Shown here one piece after another: positions 26,855-35,237 of a stretch of DNA of 64,000 nucleotides. The notes under the pieces were generated by a model. That model was given only the letters and a program-made list of their open reading frames with translations, had not been told where the DNA came from and searched no databases. The position numbers and the translations under genes are program-made. The stretch comes from Pseudomonas sp. NKUCC02_KPG (GTDB lineage: Bacteria > Pseudomonadota > Gammaproteobacteria > Pseudomonadales > Pseudomonadaceae), in NCBI RefSeq assembly GCF_019345465.1, contig NZ_JAHKRC010000006.1, positions 62,001 through 126,000 on the forward strand, in the 5' to 3' direction. How positions within the stretch are numbered: position 1 is the first letter of the stretch; every line of letters starts with the position of its first letter.

Positions 26855-27916
26855 TCAAGCCCCGTGGCTTTCAAACCAGCCGTGGTCACGGTACCACGCC
26901 ACGGTGTCCATGATTGTCAGGTCCGGTGACCGGAAACTCAGGCCCAGTTCTTGTTCACTCTTGTGGTGATTGAAATGGGTGCGATGTTCTTCTCGTATCA
27001 ACAGGCGCAGGGTGGCCATGCTCAACTGAACGGGTTTGCCGGTCAGGCGCCCATAGATCTCCTGCACCGCCGCCAGGGCATACAGAACAGGCGTCGGCAC
27101 TTGACGCGCAGGTGTCTTGACCCCCGCGATGCGTCCCAGAGCCGGTACCAGCTGACGCATCGTCATGTGCCGACCCGCCGCCAGATAGCGCTCACCTCGT
27201 CGTCCATACCTGGCGGCAGCAATCAGGGCGGCTGCCACATCACGGGCATCGACAACGGAGAAACTGCCGGGGATCAGCCCGGGCATCTTGCCGTTGACCA
27301 CATCATTGACCAGTTGCCCCGAGGACGTGGGGCCCATGTCGGCAGGCCCCCACATCCAGCCGGGCAACACCATGCAGGCATGCATCTGTGGATGGGTTTC
27401 CAGGAACGACAACACCACCCGGTCGCTGAGGATTTTGCTGCGGTAATAGTCATCGGCATCCGCCTCGGCCCGCAGGCATGTCTCATCGATGGAGGTGCCC
27501 GGTGCGCCATTAAGCACGGCAATGGAAGAGGTGTGGATGAATCGCCGGATTCCGGCACGGTAGGCCTCTTGAAGCAGATCCCGCGTACCGGTGACATTGA
27601 TCTTTTCGAGCGCCTTCCAGTGGCTGCCGCCCTTGTAGTTGTCGCGAAAAAAAGCCGCCGTGTGAAACACCGTATCGCAGCCTTGCAGTGATGCGGCGAA
27701 TGCGTCGACCCGGGCCATGTCGCCGATGACCAGTTGCACATTGGCCAGGCCTTTGAACTGCTGTTCACCTTTGGCCATCGAGCGCACCAGTGCTTTGACG
27801 GTATAGCCGCGAGCGAGCAGCTCTCGCACCAGGTTGTTGCCCAGCAAGCCGGTTGCGCCGGTCACGAATACGTTGCGCGGGGCGTGTTGTGCAGAGTCCT
27901 TTGGCGCGCTAGTCAT
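26855..27916 (-). CDS. Extended SDR, NAD(P)-dependent epimerase/reductase
   Basis: A 353-residue Rossmann-fold oxidoreductase. Nucleotide-binding motif TGATGLLG is near residue 20, the Ser of the catalytic triad in HTSSIAVL near 130, and Tyr-x3-Lys in DDYYRSKIL near 160. It resembles dihydroflavonol-4-reductase-like enzymes that reduce ketones or aldehydes. The start at 27916 is chosen over an upstream frame that would run through the divergent LysR promoter. The LysR gene starting at 28033 is divergent, 116 bp away, and likely controls it. Confidence 0.87.
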   Translation of the reverse strand: MTSAPKDSAQHAPRNVFVTGATGLLGNNLVRELLARGYTVKALVRSMAKGEQQFKGLANVQLVIGDMARVDAFAASLQGCDTVFHTAAFFRDNYKGGSHWKALEKINVTGTRDLLQEAYRAGIRRFIHTSSIAVLNGAPGTSIDETCLRAEADADDYYRSKILSDRVVLSFLETHPQMHACMVLPGWMWGPADMGPTSSGQLVNDVVNGKMPGLIPGSFSVVDARDVAAALIAAARYGRRGERYLAAGRHMTMRQLVPALGRIAGVKTPARQVPTPVLYALAAVQEIYGRLTGKPVQLSMATLRLLIREEHRTHFNHHKSEQELGLSFRSPDLTIMDTVAWYRDHGWFESHGA

Positions 27917-28032
27917 ACATTCCAGTCCAGTGGTTTCGAAGGGCTGTAGATATACCGTCCAGAGCGCTTCTGAAAAACAGCGACTGCTGCATAATGGCTT
28001 TGCACAGATGCACACCAGGGAGGACATGACGC

Positions 28033-28956
28033 ATGGCGTTGCAAGCAAATTGGGACGATCTTCGACTGCTGCTGGCGGTTTCTCGGCATGGCAGCTTTCT
28101 GCGGGCGGGCCAGTTGCTGGGGATTGCGGCGTCTACGGTGTCCCGGCGCCTGACCCAGTTGGAGGCTGCCCTGGGCGAGCCCCTTGTCGAACGGGGCGTT
28201 GAAGGATGCCGGCTGACCTCGCGGGGCCAATCCCTGGTGGACGTTGCCATCGCGGCTGAAGCGGGGTTGAGGCGTCAAGTTGTTGCTGACATCCCGGGAT
28301 CAGGCGCAGAGCTGTCCGGCAATGTGCTGGTCAGTGCAGGGGAGGGGTTCTCTTCCGGGGTGCTGGAGGCGGTGGGTCGCTTTACCTCCCTGCACCCGCG
28401 TTGCTCGGTGGAGTTGCAAGTAACCGCCGACTTTCACAAGATCGCCCGCGGCGTGGCCGACATTGCGATACGCACGATCCATCTCGGTGAGCCTTCGTTG
28501 ATTTATCGACCCATTGGCCGGTTCGCCTACGGTGTGTTCGCGGCTCCCGAATACCTCAAGCGATGTCCAGGGGTCACGGTGGCCACCGCAGTCAATGTAG
28601 CGCTGCTTCCTCCGCTCGACATGCTGGCGCAAATGCGTGCAGCAAAAGCAGCCGGTCTTGACCGGGCCCACATCAGCGTGAACTCGTTTACCGTGCAACT
28701 CGAGTCGGTGAGGCGAGGCCTGGGGGTTGGTGTACTGCCCCGTATTCTGGCGAAGGATCTGATTGAGTTGTTCGAGGGTATTGAGCTTCCAGATCTGGAC
28801 GTCTATCTGGTGACCCGGCCTCAGGCACTGAAGCAGGCCCACATAAAGTGTTTTTTTGCCATTCTGGAGCAGGTGCTGCTCGAAGCCCTGTGCACAGAAG
28901 CGGTCGAACGTAGCCATGATTCTGGTCGCTTGCCGCCGGTGCAGCCTTTTGAGTGA
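28033..28956 (+). CDS. LysR-family transcriptional regulator
   Basis: A 307-residue LysR protein with HTH segment LAVSRHGSFLRAGQLLGIAASTVS. GGGAGGA lies 8 bases before the ATG at 28033. The effector domain is typical (VADIAIRTIHLGEPSLIYRPIG). Divergent from the extended SDR gene, its probable target. Confidence 0.9.
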   Translation: MALQANWDDLRLLLAVSRHGSFLRAGQLLGIAASTVSRRLTQLEAALGEPLVERGVEGCRLTSRGQSLVDVAIAAEAGLRRQVVADIPGSGAELSGNVLVSAGEGFSSGVLEAVGRFTSLHPRCSVELQVTADFHKIARGVADIAIRTIHLGEPSLIYRPIGRFAYGVFAAPEYLKRCPGVTVATAVNVALLPPLDMLAQMRAAKAAGLDRAHISVNSFTVQLESVRRGLGVGVLPRILAKDLIELFEGIELPDLDVYLVTRPQALKQAHIKCFFAILEQVLLEALCTEAVERSHDSGRLPPVQPFE

Positions 28957-29105
28957 TCGTTGCTCTGTTCAAGAGCTCAAGGGCATCTGCCCGCTGACGG
29001 GATAATCTGTTGCTGCAGCAACATGTAACTGCTTGTATCCTTGCCCCAGGTGAAGGCACACGGCTGCCGTTATTGCCTTTCTCCCACAGTGGCTGGAACG
29101 GAAAA

Positions 29106-30632
29106 ATGGATTTTCCATCAGGTAATGACGTGAAGCGTGATACCCATCTGGTTGTTCTTTTGCTGTTTGTTATCGGCTGCTCCCTGGCCTCGCTGACTGT
29201 CTGGAAAGTGCTGGCCTCACGTGAGCGGGCGCTGGCGGATGTGAACGTCCACGGGTTGAACCTTACCCAGGCGCTCGCGACTTACTCCGAAGGCATTGTC
29301 CGGCAAAGTTCGCTGCTGTTGCTCGGGCTCGTCGAGCGCCTGGAGACTGAAGGCAGCGGCCCCATCCAGATCCAGCGGCTGGGTGCGCTGGTCGACCGCC
29401 AGCAGCCCCTGATGCCACAGCTCAGCGGGATCACGATCTACGACAACCAGGGGCGCTGGTTGATGTCCTCCAACCGGATCCCGGCCGGGGCCAACAGCAG
29501 TGATCGTACCTATTTCATTCATCACCGCGACGATCCATCCCGCGAGACCTTTATCGGCCCGCCAATCCAGAGCCGTGCCAATCATGAGTGGGTGGTGACC
29601 GTCAGCCGGCGCTTCGATGATGCTCGCGGAGCGTTTGCCGGGGTGGTGGCGGTAACTCTGGGGGTTGAGAACTTCCTGCGGCTGTTTGGCAAGATCGATG
29701 TGGGGCAGGAGGGTGCAATCGGGTTGTCCTATACCGATGGTACGTTGCTGGTTCGCTATCCTTTTCGCGAGCAGGACATGGGCCGCAACTTTTCGAAGTC
29801 GCCGATCTATGCCAAATACCTGGTAGATCGATCCGTCGGTACCGCCTCGTTCACCTCCAGCCTGGATGGTGTGGAGCGGCTCTACGCCTTCCGAAAAAGC
29901 AGCCAGTTGCCGCTGATCACGACCGTAGCCCTTGGAAAACGCGAAGCCCTTGCCGCGTGGCGCATGGAGGCATTGCTGTCAGCCGTGGTGGTGACTGCTC
30001 TGCTGGGGCTTACCGGCCTGATCGGCTGGTTTTTGATCCTGGATATCCGCCGTCGAACCCAGATAGAAGATCAGTTGCGAGGGGCTCAGCAGCAATTGCT
30101 TTCGTCGAACCGCCAGCTTGAGTTGCTGGCGATGAAGGACGCCCTGACCGGCCTGGCCAACCGGCGCTGCTTTGATGTGACATTAGACATAGAGGCGCGA
30201 CGGGCAAAGCGGGAAGGGACGTCTTTGGCCCTGCTGATGATCGATCTCGATCATTTCAAGCTGTACAACGATTCCCTTGGGCATGTGGCCGGAGACGCCT
30301 GTCTGCAGGCGGTTGGCAAAATTATCGAGGAGTGCGTGCGTCGACCGTCGGATGTGGTCGCCCGTTATGGCGGAGAAGAGATGAGTGTCATCATGCCCAA
30401 CACCGACATTGAGGGGGCGGCGGTGGTGGCGCAACTTATCCTCGATCGCCTGAAGCAAGCCAGCATCCCCCACACCGCCAGCCCGTTGGGACGAGTCAGT
30501 GTGAGCATCGGGATGAGTTGTGCCGCAGGTGCACAGCTGGATCACGTGCAGGGTTTGATCGAAGCGGCAGACCAGGCGCTGTACAGCGCCAAGACACTGG
30601 GTCGAAACCAGTTCGTGAAGCACTGCGGATGA
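29106..30632 (+). CDS. Membrane diguanylate cyclase with Cache sensor
   Basis: A 508-residue inner-membrane enzyme that makes cyclic di-GMP. Helix one spans about residues 11-32, then comes a ~250-residue periplasmic double-Cache-type domain (SDRTYFIHHRDD and FIGPPIQSR are typical of amino-acid or organic-acid sensing Cache domains), helix two near 285-305, a short coiled coil and a C-terminal GGDEF domain. The active site is GGEEM at residues 422-426, and an inhibitory I-site RPSD is at 413-416, exactly five residues before it. The enzyme should therefore be active and product-inhibited. The ATG at 29106 is preferred to a frame start at 29010. Confidence 0.92.
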   Translation: MDFPSGNDVKRDTHLVVLLLFVIGCSLASLTVWKVLASRERALADVNVHGLNLTQALATYSEGIVRQSSLLLLGLVERLETEGSGPIQIQRLGALVDRQQPLMPQLSGITIYDNQGRWLMSSNRIPAGANSSDRTYFIHHRDDPSRETFIGPPIQSRANHEWVVTVSRRFDDARGAFAGVVAVTLGVENFLRLFGKIDVGQEGAIGLSYTDGTLLVRYPFREQDMGRNFSKSPIYAKYLVDRSVGTASFTSSLDGVERLYAFRKSSQLPLITTVALGKREALAAWRMEALLSAVVVTALLGLTGLIGWFLILDIRRRTQIEDQLRGAQQQLLSSNRQLELLAMKDALTGLANRRCFDVTLDIEARRAKREGTSLALLMIDLDHFKLYNDSLGHVAGDACLQAVGKIIEECVRRPSDVVARYGGEEMSVIMPNTDIEGAAVVAQLILDRLKQASIPHTASPLGRVSVSIGMSCAAGAQLDHVQGLIEAADQALYSAKTLGRNQFVKHCG

Positions 30633-30710
30633 AGCCCGGGGGGCTGGTGTGTGTTCCTCTCGTCGAAATCCCTGACAGAAATATTGACCAGAATCGTCCT
30701 ACGGCGTTAA

Positions 30711-30726
30711 CTGTACATTTATACAG
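30711..30726 (+). promoter_or_regulatory. LexA (SOS) box
   Basis: CTGTACATTTATACAG is a perfect CTGT-N8-ACAG LexA operator, 20 bases before the ATG of the UmuD-like gene. It predicts repression by LexA and induction after DNA damage. Confidence 0.9.
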
Positions 30727-30745
30727 TCAAATAAGAGCGCGGGTC

Positions 30746-31174
30746 ATGAGCTTCACATTTTTGGGACCTCTTGCGCAGGGCGGGATTGGTTTGCCGCTGT
30801 GTTCGTTCAAGATTCCGGCGGGATTCCCATCACCCGCTGCAGACCACATCGAGAAAGTCATCTCCCTTGATCAGGTACTCAATGTGCGTGCGCCCCATGT
30901 CTATCTGGCGTCGATTGATGGCGACAGCATGCAGGGGGTCGGGATTTTCTCAGGGGATCTGGCGGTCATCGATCGTTCCATTGAGCCTGCCCACGGCCAT
31001 ATTGTGGTGGCGCTGCTGAACAATGATCCCATCTGCAAGCGCCTGTGCTTGCGCGGCAAGGAAGTGATCCTCCAGTCTGAAAACCCTGGATACCCGGACC
31101 GGTACGTCATGGAAGGTGACGACCTGTCGATCTGGGGGGTGATCACCCACAGCGTGCGCAGTCATGGTCATTAA
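30746..31174 (+). CDS. UmuD-like S24 peptidase, orphan
   Basis: A 142-residue LexA/UmuD-type self-cleaving protein. The cut site is Ala25-Gly26 in IPAGFPSPAADH, where E. coli UmuD has Cys24-Gly25. The nucleophile is Ser61 in DGDSM and the general base Lys98 in ICKRLCL. Downstream residues follow UmuD closely. In UmuDC systems the cut form joins UmuC to make polymerase V. Here no umuC follows: the next genes are a P-loop kinase and a FleN paralogue on the same strand. A LexA box overlaps its promoter. The ATG at 30746 is used; upstream codons in this frame overlap the cyclase gene. Confidence 0.9.
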   Translation: MSFTFLGPLAQGGIGLPLCSFKIPAGFPSPAADHIEKVISLDQVLNVRAPHVYLASIDGDSMQGVGIFSGDLAVIDRSIEPAHGHIVVALLNNDPICKRLCLRGKEVILQSENPGYPDRYVMEGDDLSIWGVITHSVRSHGH

Positions 31175-31300
31175 CGTTGCTCATTAGCGGTGAGAGGGCC
31201 AATGAGCTTCAGGAAATGAGCATCAAGTCACTGTCTTTCAACTTTTAACGGGCCATACCAATCGGTAGAATTTTCTGTTTTTTTTCAACAGGAAGTCGGC

Positions 31301-31834
31301 ATGCAACGGATTGTGATACTGGGTAATGGCGGCAGCGGAAAATCGACCCTCGGCCGAGCCATCGGCAAGCGCCTGAACCTGCCCGTGGTGCACCTGGACC
31401 CTTTGTTCTGGGAGCCCGGCTGGATCGAACCGGACGCTGAACAGTTCCGCCAGCGGGTCACCCAGGCAATCGCCCCGGATGCCTGGGTGTGTGAAGGCAA
31501 TTATGCCCGGCGTACCTTCGACCTTCGCCTGCCCCGTGCCGACGTGATCATTTGGCTGGATACGCCGCGTCTCACGTGTTTCACCCGGGTGATCATGCGC
31601 AGCCTCACAAACCGCTCCCGCTCTGACCTTGCAGCAGGTTGCAGGGAGAAGTTCGACTGGGTGTTCCTGAAGTTCGTATGGAATTTCGACCAAGGCACAC
31701 GCCCGGGTATCGAGACGGTGCGCAAAAAAGTGGGGCCGCAGGTGCCTGTCATCCGCTTGAGGACGACCCGCCAGATTGCCGATTTTCTCGATGCCTTGCC
31801 CGTAACTGCCTTGGCGCGCAAGTCGCCTACCTGA
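31301..31834 (+). CDS. P-loop NTPase / adenylate kinase-like (FlaR-type) protein
   Basis: A 177-residue protein with Walker A GNGGSGKST at residues 8-16, followed by LGRAIGKRLNLPVVHLDPLFWEPGW and the segment WVCEGNY. This pattern is that of proteins annotated as DNA topology modulation protein FlaR or adenylate kinase-like. The biochemical role is not settled for the family. It starts 126 bp after the UmuD-like gene and 120 bp before the FleN-like gene, on the same strand. AGGAAG precedes the ATG. Confidence 0.8.
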   Translation: MQRIVILGNGGSGKSTLGRAIGKRLNLPVVHLDPLFWEPGWIEPDAEQFRQRVTQAIAPDAWVCEGNYARRTFDLRLPRADVIIWLDTPRLTCFTRVIMRSLTNRSRSDLAAGCREKFDWVFLKFVWNFDQGTRPGIETVRKKVGPQVPVIRLRTTRQIADFLDALPVTALARKSPT

Positions 31835-31954
31835 AAGTCCTCGTTCTCTATCCAGGATATGCAGTCATTTACTAATGCTATGTGAGTATTGTCTGCGCTA
31901 ACTATTAATGGGGTAATCAATGATTTAAGGCATGACATCTGCGGGATAACTGAC

Positions 31955-32776
31955 ATGGGACTTGCGCACTCTGTACAAGTTGTCGCTGTGACGAGTGGTA
32001 AGGGGGGCGTCGGAAAGACGACTGTGGCAGTGAACCTTTCTTTGGCGTTGGCGAGTCGCGGAAGGCGAGTCGTCTTGCTCGATGGTGATCTTGGATTGGC
32101 GGGTGTTGATGTTGCAGTGGGCGTTATCCCCCGATACACGATTGCTGACTTGATGGAAGGTCGTTGTGCGTTATCGGATGTACTGGTGCAGGGGCCGGGA
32201 GGTGTGCGTATCGTCCCGGCTTCTGCCGGTGTCGAGAGCATGGTAAACCTGTCATCCACTCAGCACGCAGGCCTGATCCAGGCCTTCAACGACATCGCCG
32301 ACAGTCTGGATGTGCTGGTGATTGATACTGCGACAGGGATCGGTAAATCGGTGATCAGTTTCGCTCGGGCCTCTCAAGAGGTCTTGCTGGTGGTCTGTGA
32401 CGAGCCAGCGTCTATCGCCGATGCCTACGCACTGATCAGGCTGCTAAATCGTGACTACGGGATAAACCGCTTTAGAGTTTTGGCAAACATGGTGCCTGAG
32501 TACCAGGGTGGACGCAGCGTGTTCGCCAAGTTGGCGAAGATTACCGATCAATTCCTGGATGTCTCTTTGCAGTACGTGGGAGCGATTCCGTATGACGAAT
32601 GCGTGCGTAAATCCGTGCAGACTCAACGCGCCGTTTATCAAAGTTTTCCGCGCTCTCAGATCGCCAAGGCATTTCAGAACGTTGCCCTGAGGGTCGACGC
32701 CTGGCCATTGCCGGGCAGCCCCAGAGGGGGGCTGGAGTTTTTCATTGAGCAGCTCATTTCTAACTCGAGAGGGTGA
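31955..32776 (+). CDS. FleN/FlhG-like MinD-family ATPase, unlinked paralogue
   Basis: A 273-residue ParA/MinD-type ATPase. It carries the deviant Walker A GKGGVGKTT near residue 14, switch DGDLGLAGVDV near 43 and VLVIDTATGIG near 108. The pattern is very close to Pseudomonas FleN, which limits flagellar number: LLVVCDEPASIADAYALIRL, LNRDYGINRFRVLANM and LQYVGAIPYDECVRK match it with few changes. The ATG at 31955 aligns with the FleN start; an in-frame TTG at 31889 is also possible. No flagellar genes are nearby, so this is a second copy or a specialised paralogue that might affect flagellation or another polar system. Confidence 0.85.
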   Translation: MGLAHSVQVVAVTSGKGGVGKTTVAVNLSLALASRGRRVVLLDGDLGLAGVDVAVGVIPRYTIADLMEGRCALSDVLVQGPGGVRIVPASAGVESMVNLSSTQHAGLIQAFNDIADSLDVLVIDTATGIGKSVISFARASQEVLLVVCDEPASIADAYALIRLLNRDYGINRFRVLANMVPEYQGGRSVFAKLAKITDQFLDVSLQYVGAIPYDECVRKSVQTQRAVYQSFPRSQIAKAFQNVALRVDAWPLPGSPRGGLEFFIEQLISNSRG

Positions 32777-32832
32777 GAACACGCTGTAAGCAGGAGGCTG
32801 GAGAAGAGAGTGAATTTTTCACGCACCTGAAA

Positions 32833-32874
32833 AATCAAGGGCCTGCACGAAGAATCTCATACAAGCCCTTGATT
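32833..32874. terminator. Terminator hairpin at left island end
   Basis: AATCAAGGGC (32833-32842) and GCCCTTGATT (32865-32874) form a perfect 10-bp stem. It equals the terminator downstream of tRNA-Leu at the other island end and may now end the FleN-like transcript. Confidence 0.7.
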
Positions 32875-32902
32875 TGTCTGGTGCCTGGACCCGGAGTCGA
32901 AC
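32837..32902 (-). repeat. Left att-like copy of tRNA-Leu 3' end
   Basis: 66 bases matching 52236-52301 with five substitutions. The block holds the tRNA T-arm and acceptor 3' side with CCA plus the downstream terminator. Identity stops at GTTCG of the T-arm, where the intact tRNA continues. Such a displaced tRNA 3' end marks integrase-mediated insertion. Confidence 0.85.
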
Positions 32903-32994
32903 ACTAAGCCTAACTCAATGATTTCGCTCAGTTGATGGAGCGCTTATATATAATATAGGCCTTCGCCCAACGACCAGATAATCACGTCAACATC

Positions 32995-33351
32995 TTAATA
33001 CTCATTAGTCAAAGTAACTCCGTTGAAGTCATCGCAATGAGTACCTTTATCATCAGCGAGTGCAACCTTTTGCCCCGTTAACTTTGACAGCGCCAAAAGG
33101 TTAAGCATCGCATACCCTGACGAATCGTTCAGGTTGCGAGCATTATTGGCGATCCACCACCGTCCCCCCGTGGTGGATAATTGAACTTCTATGATATTGC
33201 CGGCATCCTTATCATCTTTGCCCACCGAGAGTTGAGTGACGGTTCCTTTTGCACACGTATAGGCGCGTGACTGCCTGCTTGACTGATCCCATTCAGCAGA
33301 AAAAACAGGAGCGCTTGTACACAGAATTAACAAGCCAGAGACTAAACGCAT
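32995..33351 (-). CDS. Putative AB5 toxin B subunit, secreted
   Basis: A 118-residue precursor with a signal peptide (cut after VFSA, before Glu20), leaving 99 residues, the size of AB5 pentamer subunits. The mature chain starts EWDQ, as the B subunits of subtilase and typhoid toxins start EWTG. The spacing VTQLSVGKDD ... MLNLLALSKLTGQKVAL echoes their VITQ.H.GQID ... ALYFYTTGQPVRI core. Two mature cysteines (Cys33 and Cys106 of the precursor) can pair. It begins 18 bp after the stop of the ADP-ribosyltransferase gene, so the two should be cotranslated and coassembled after export. Similarity is by pattern, not by high identity, so the B role rests partly on context. Confidence 0.7.
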   Translation of the reverse strand: MRLVSGLLILCTSAPVFSAEWDQSSRQSRAYTCAKGTVTQLSVGKDDKDAGNIIEVQLSTTGGRWWIANNARNLNDSSGYAMLNLLALSKLTGQKVALADDKGTHCDDFNGVTLTNEY

Positions 33352-33369
33352 AGCTATATTCCTCAGCAG

Positions 33370-34134
33370 TCATAGTTCATCATGATTGAGTTCATTCAAA
33401 CGGTTACTCACAATAGATTCCAGCGTGAGTGTCATCGGAGAAGACACTTGGAGCTCATCGAGCTTCAAATCCGATCGTGGTAAAGCCAGGCAGGCTCCAA
33501 CAATAGGTATCATGCCCACCCATGTCGACCGGCCTGTTTGTCCTGCGACGCCATTTACAAATGGTGTTGCTGCGGTATTTGTATTGCCTGTCATGTAAGC
33601 GGGGTTTGCACGGGCAGTTGAAACCTGCAACTGCCCGTCAACAACAACATAGGACTCGACATCCCTGATATTTCGAGGAGGTATAGCGCCCGGTGTTATA
33701 TATTCATTCGCTGTAACGGAAGGTTGATAGTTCAAGGGGGAAACCGGCGTTTGCGGGTTATTGCCGTGCAACGCCCGAAGAGAAGCTTCGGCATTGTAAA
33801 AATTGCCGTCAGCTCTGATCCGATAAAGAAATATGTGCTGCCCGGGCCTAGCGAAGGCTCTGGCTGCTGCAACAGTGCGGATATACTGAAAGTCGGCGGC
33901 TGTTGACACGAACCCGGAGTTTCTTTGCGACCCTGGCCTGTTCACGCAGGACTCGCCTGAGACATGCGCATGAACATTCACGTTATTCCCCCAGGCCTGA
34001 AAACCCGATGAAAATATTTCTTGCTCACCCCGTGTGTCCATTCGCCACACAGTGCTTGGCGGAATAGCAAATGAAAGAGATATATCCAGAAGCATAACGA
34101 CGCTACTTAAAAACAACAGGCAAATCTTCTTCAT
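33370..34134 (-). CDS. Pertussis toxin S1-like ADP-ribosyltransferase (toxin A subunit)
   Basis: A 254-residue precursor with a signal peptide ending SFA. The mature chain aligns with pertussis S1/ArtA/PltA: Arg31 in VWRMDTR (S1 Arg9), Trp48 and His57 in FQAWGNNVNVHAHVSG (S1 Trp26, His35), Cys63 in GESC (S1 Cys41), Ser77-Thr78 in GFVSTA (S1 STS motif), Glu144 in ANEYITPGAIPPRNIRDV (S1 Glu129) and Cys215 in IVGACLAL (S1 Cys201). All catalytic residues and both disulfide cysteines are kept. Relatives transfer ADP-ribose from NAD to host G-protein alpha subunits. The C-terminal ~35 residues after Cys215 would thread into a B pentamer. It forms an operon with the small secreted gene downstream. 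Confidence 0.9.
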   Translation of the reverse strand: MKKICLLFLSSVVMLLDISLSFAIPPSTVWRMDTRGEQEIFSSGFQAWGNNVNVHAHVSGESCVNRPGSQRNSGFVSTAADFQYIRTVAAARAFARPGQHIFLYRIRADGNFYNAEASLRALHGNNPQTPVSPLNYQPSVTANEYITPGAIPPRNIRDVESYVVVDGQLQVSTARANPAYMTGNTNTAATPFVNGVAGQTGRSTWVGMIPIVGACLALPRSDLKLDELQVSSPMTLTLESIVSNRLNELNHDEL

Positions 34135-34970
34135 GGCTTATTTGTCCTGGCAGCTTAATGTCTACAGCAAAACAATTCGCTGTGGTCTTGATCGGACTTA
34201 ATATCGCCCTGCAAGAGAAAAAACTGCAAGTATAAAATAATACCTCGATCGTATAAAGCGTCTCAAGATATTGCTCGCCACTCGATCCGTTTGCCTTTGT
34301 AATCAAGTTATTGTGCGCACCATATAAAAGCTAAATACAAATTGTAGTAACTTGACGCGACAATCGCACTGGTGTCCAAAGATATAGGGGTTGGCTGCTG
34401 GCGATAAAGAATGTATTGATTGCAGATTTCTATTGCTGTGGCTCCATAATTTTGGAACTCAAAATCTTTAATAAGCCACTTACTTCTTTCGGTTTAGGCT
34501 AAAGCAATTCGTCGTCACTTCTATATCTTTACTTACGGCAGCCATCGGGAAAATGCAGGCCTTCATCCCAGCACTGAGTGTGCCACTGACTGACAGAAGT
34601 GATCGCGGCACTGGTATTTACCCCCATACCTTCGGTTATCGGAAGTCTGATTAATAGCGAGGCTATCTATAAGGCTATTGAATGGGGCTTGTTCACGGTC
34701 ATTGAGCAAGGCGTTGATTCGCTCCACAGGCTGCATGGCATTGACCTTCGTCGCGTCGAGTGAACATTCCATTACGCAATGACGCCAGGGCCATTGATGC
34801 GGTGGCGTTTGCCAATGTACTGTTGCTGAATGCGGGAGACAGGCCGGTGCCGCTGCATGTGTTGAGCCCGTTCATGAACGTGGGGGAGCGTGGGCGACGT
34901 ATCACTGAAGGGCTAACAATGATGCCGGAGGGGCTCTTGGCTGGGAATGCAGTAGTGTCTACCTAGTCGG
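34135..34970. other. Gene-poor stretch upstream of the toxin pair
   Basis: Holds the toxin promoter region and apparently decayed coding DNA. Open but unrecognised plus-strand frames occur at about 34594-34764 (ends LHGIDLRRVE) and 34760-34966 (AIDAVAFANVLLLNAGDR). Neither has a convincing start or known motif. The first ~250 bases upstream of the toxin start are AT-rich; no operator is recognised. Confidence 0.35.
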
Positions 34971-35168
34971 GATGCAGCAGAAATGGTGGCTTCGGGTGGC
35001 TGTGAGGTCGGCGCCAACGTGACCAGGTACACCACGCTGTTGGTGGTCGGAGATCAGGACATCAGCAAGTTGGCGGGTAAGGACAAGAGTTCGAAACACT
35101 TGAAAGCAGAAGAGTTGATCGCCATAGGCCAGAAAACTCGAGTTTTAGGTAAGAGTGATTTCCAGTAG
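34971..35168 (+). pseudogene. C-terminal BRCT-domain remnant of an exonuclease-type gene
   Basis: The frame AAEMVASGGCEVGANVTRYTT, continued by LLVVGDQDISKLAGKDKSSK and HLKAEELIAIGQKTRVLGKSDF, is a BRCT domain as found at the end of DNA polymerase III epsilon-like exonucleases of Pseudomonas. The N-terminal nuclease domain is missing and no proper start is present. Confidence 0.75.
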
Positions 35169-35237
35169 CTATTGGTTCCGTGACCCACGCATCATCCAGA
35201 TACGTTCACGACATATAAAAAAGCAAGGAGCTGATGT

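Noticed and set aside
32878..32902. A second functional tRNA gene
   Set aside because: Only the 3' ~25 bases of tRNA-Leu are present; the anticodon, D-arm and 5' half are missing.
34103..34306. 67-codon minus-strand frame overlapping the toxin A gene start
   Set aside because: It overlaps the signal peptide coding region in another frame, has no clear ribosome site and no recognisable motif.
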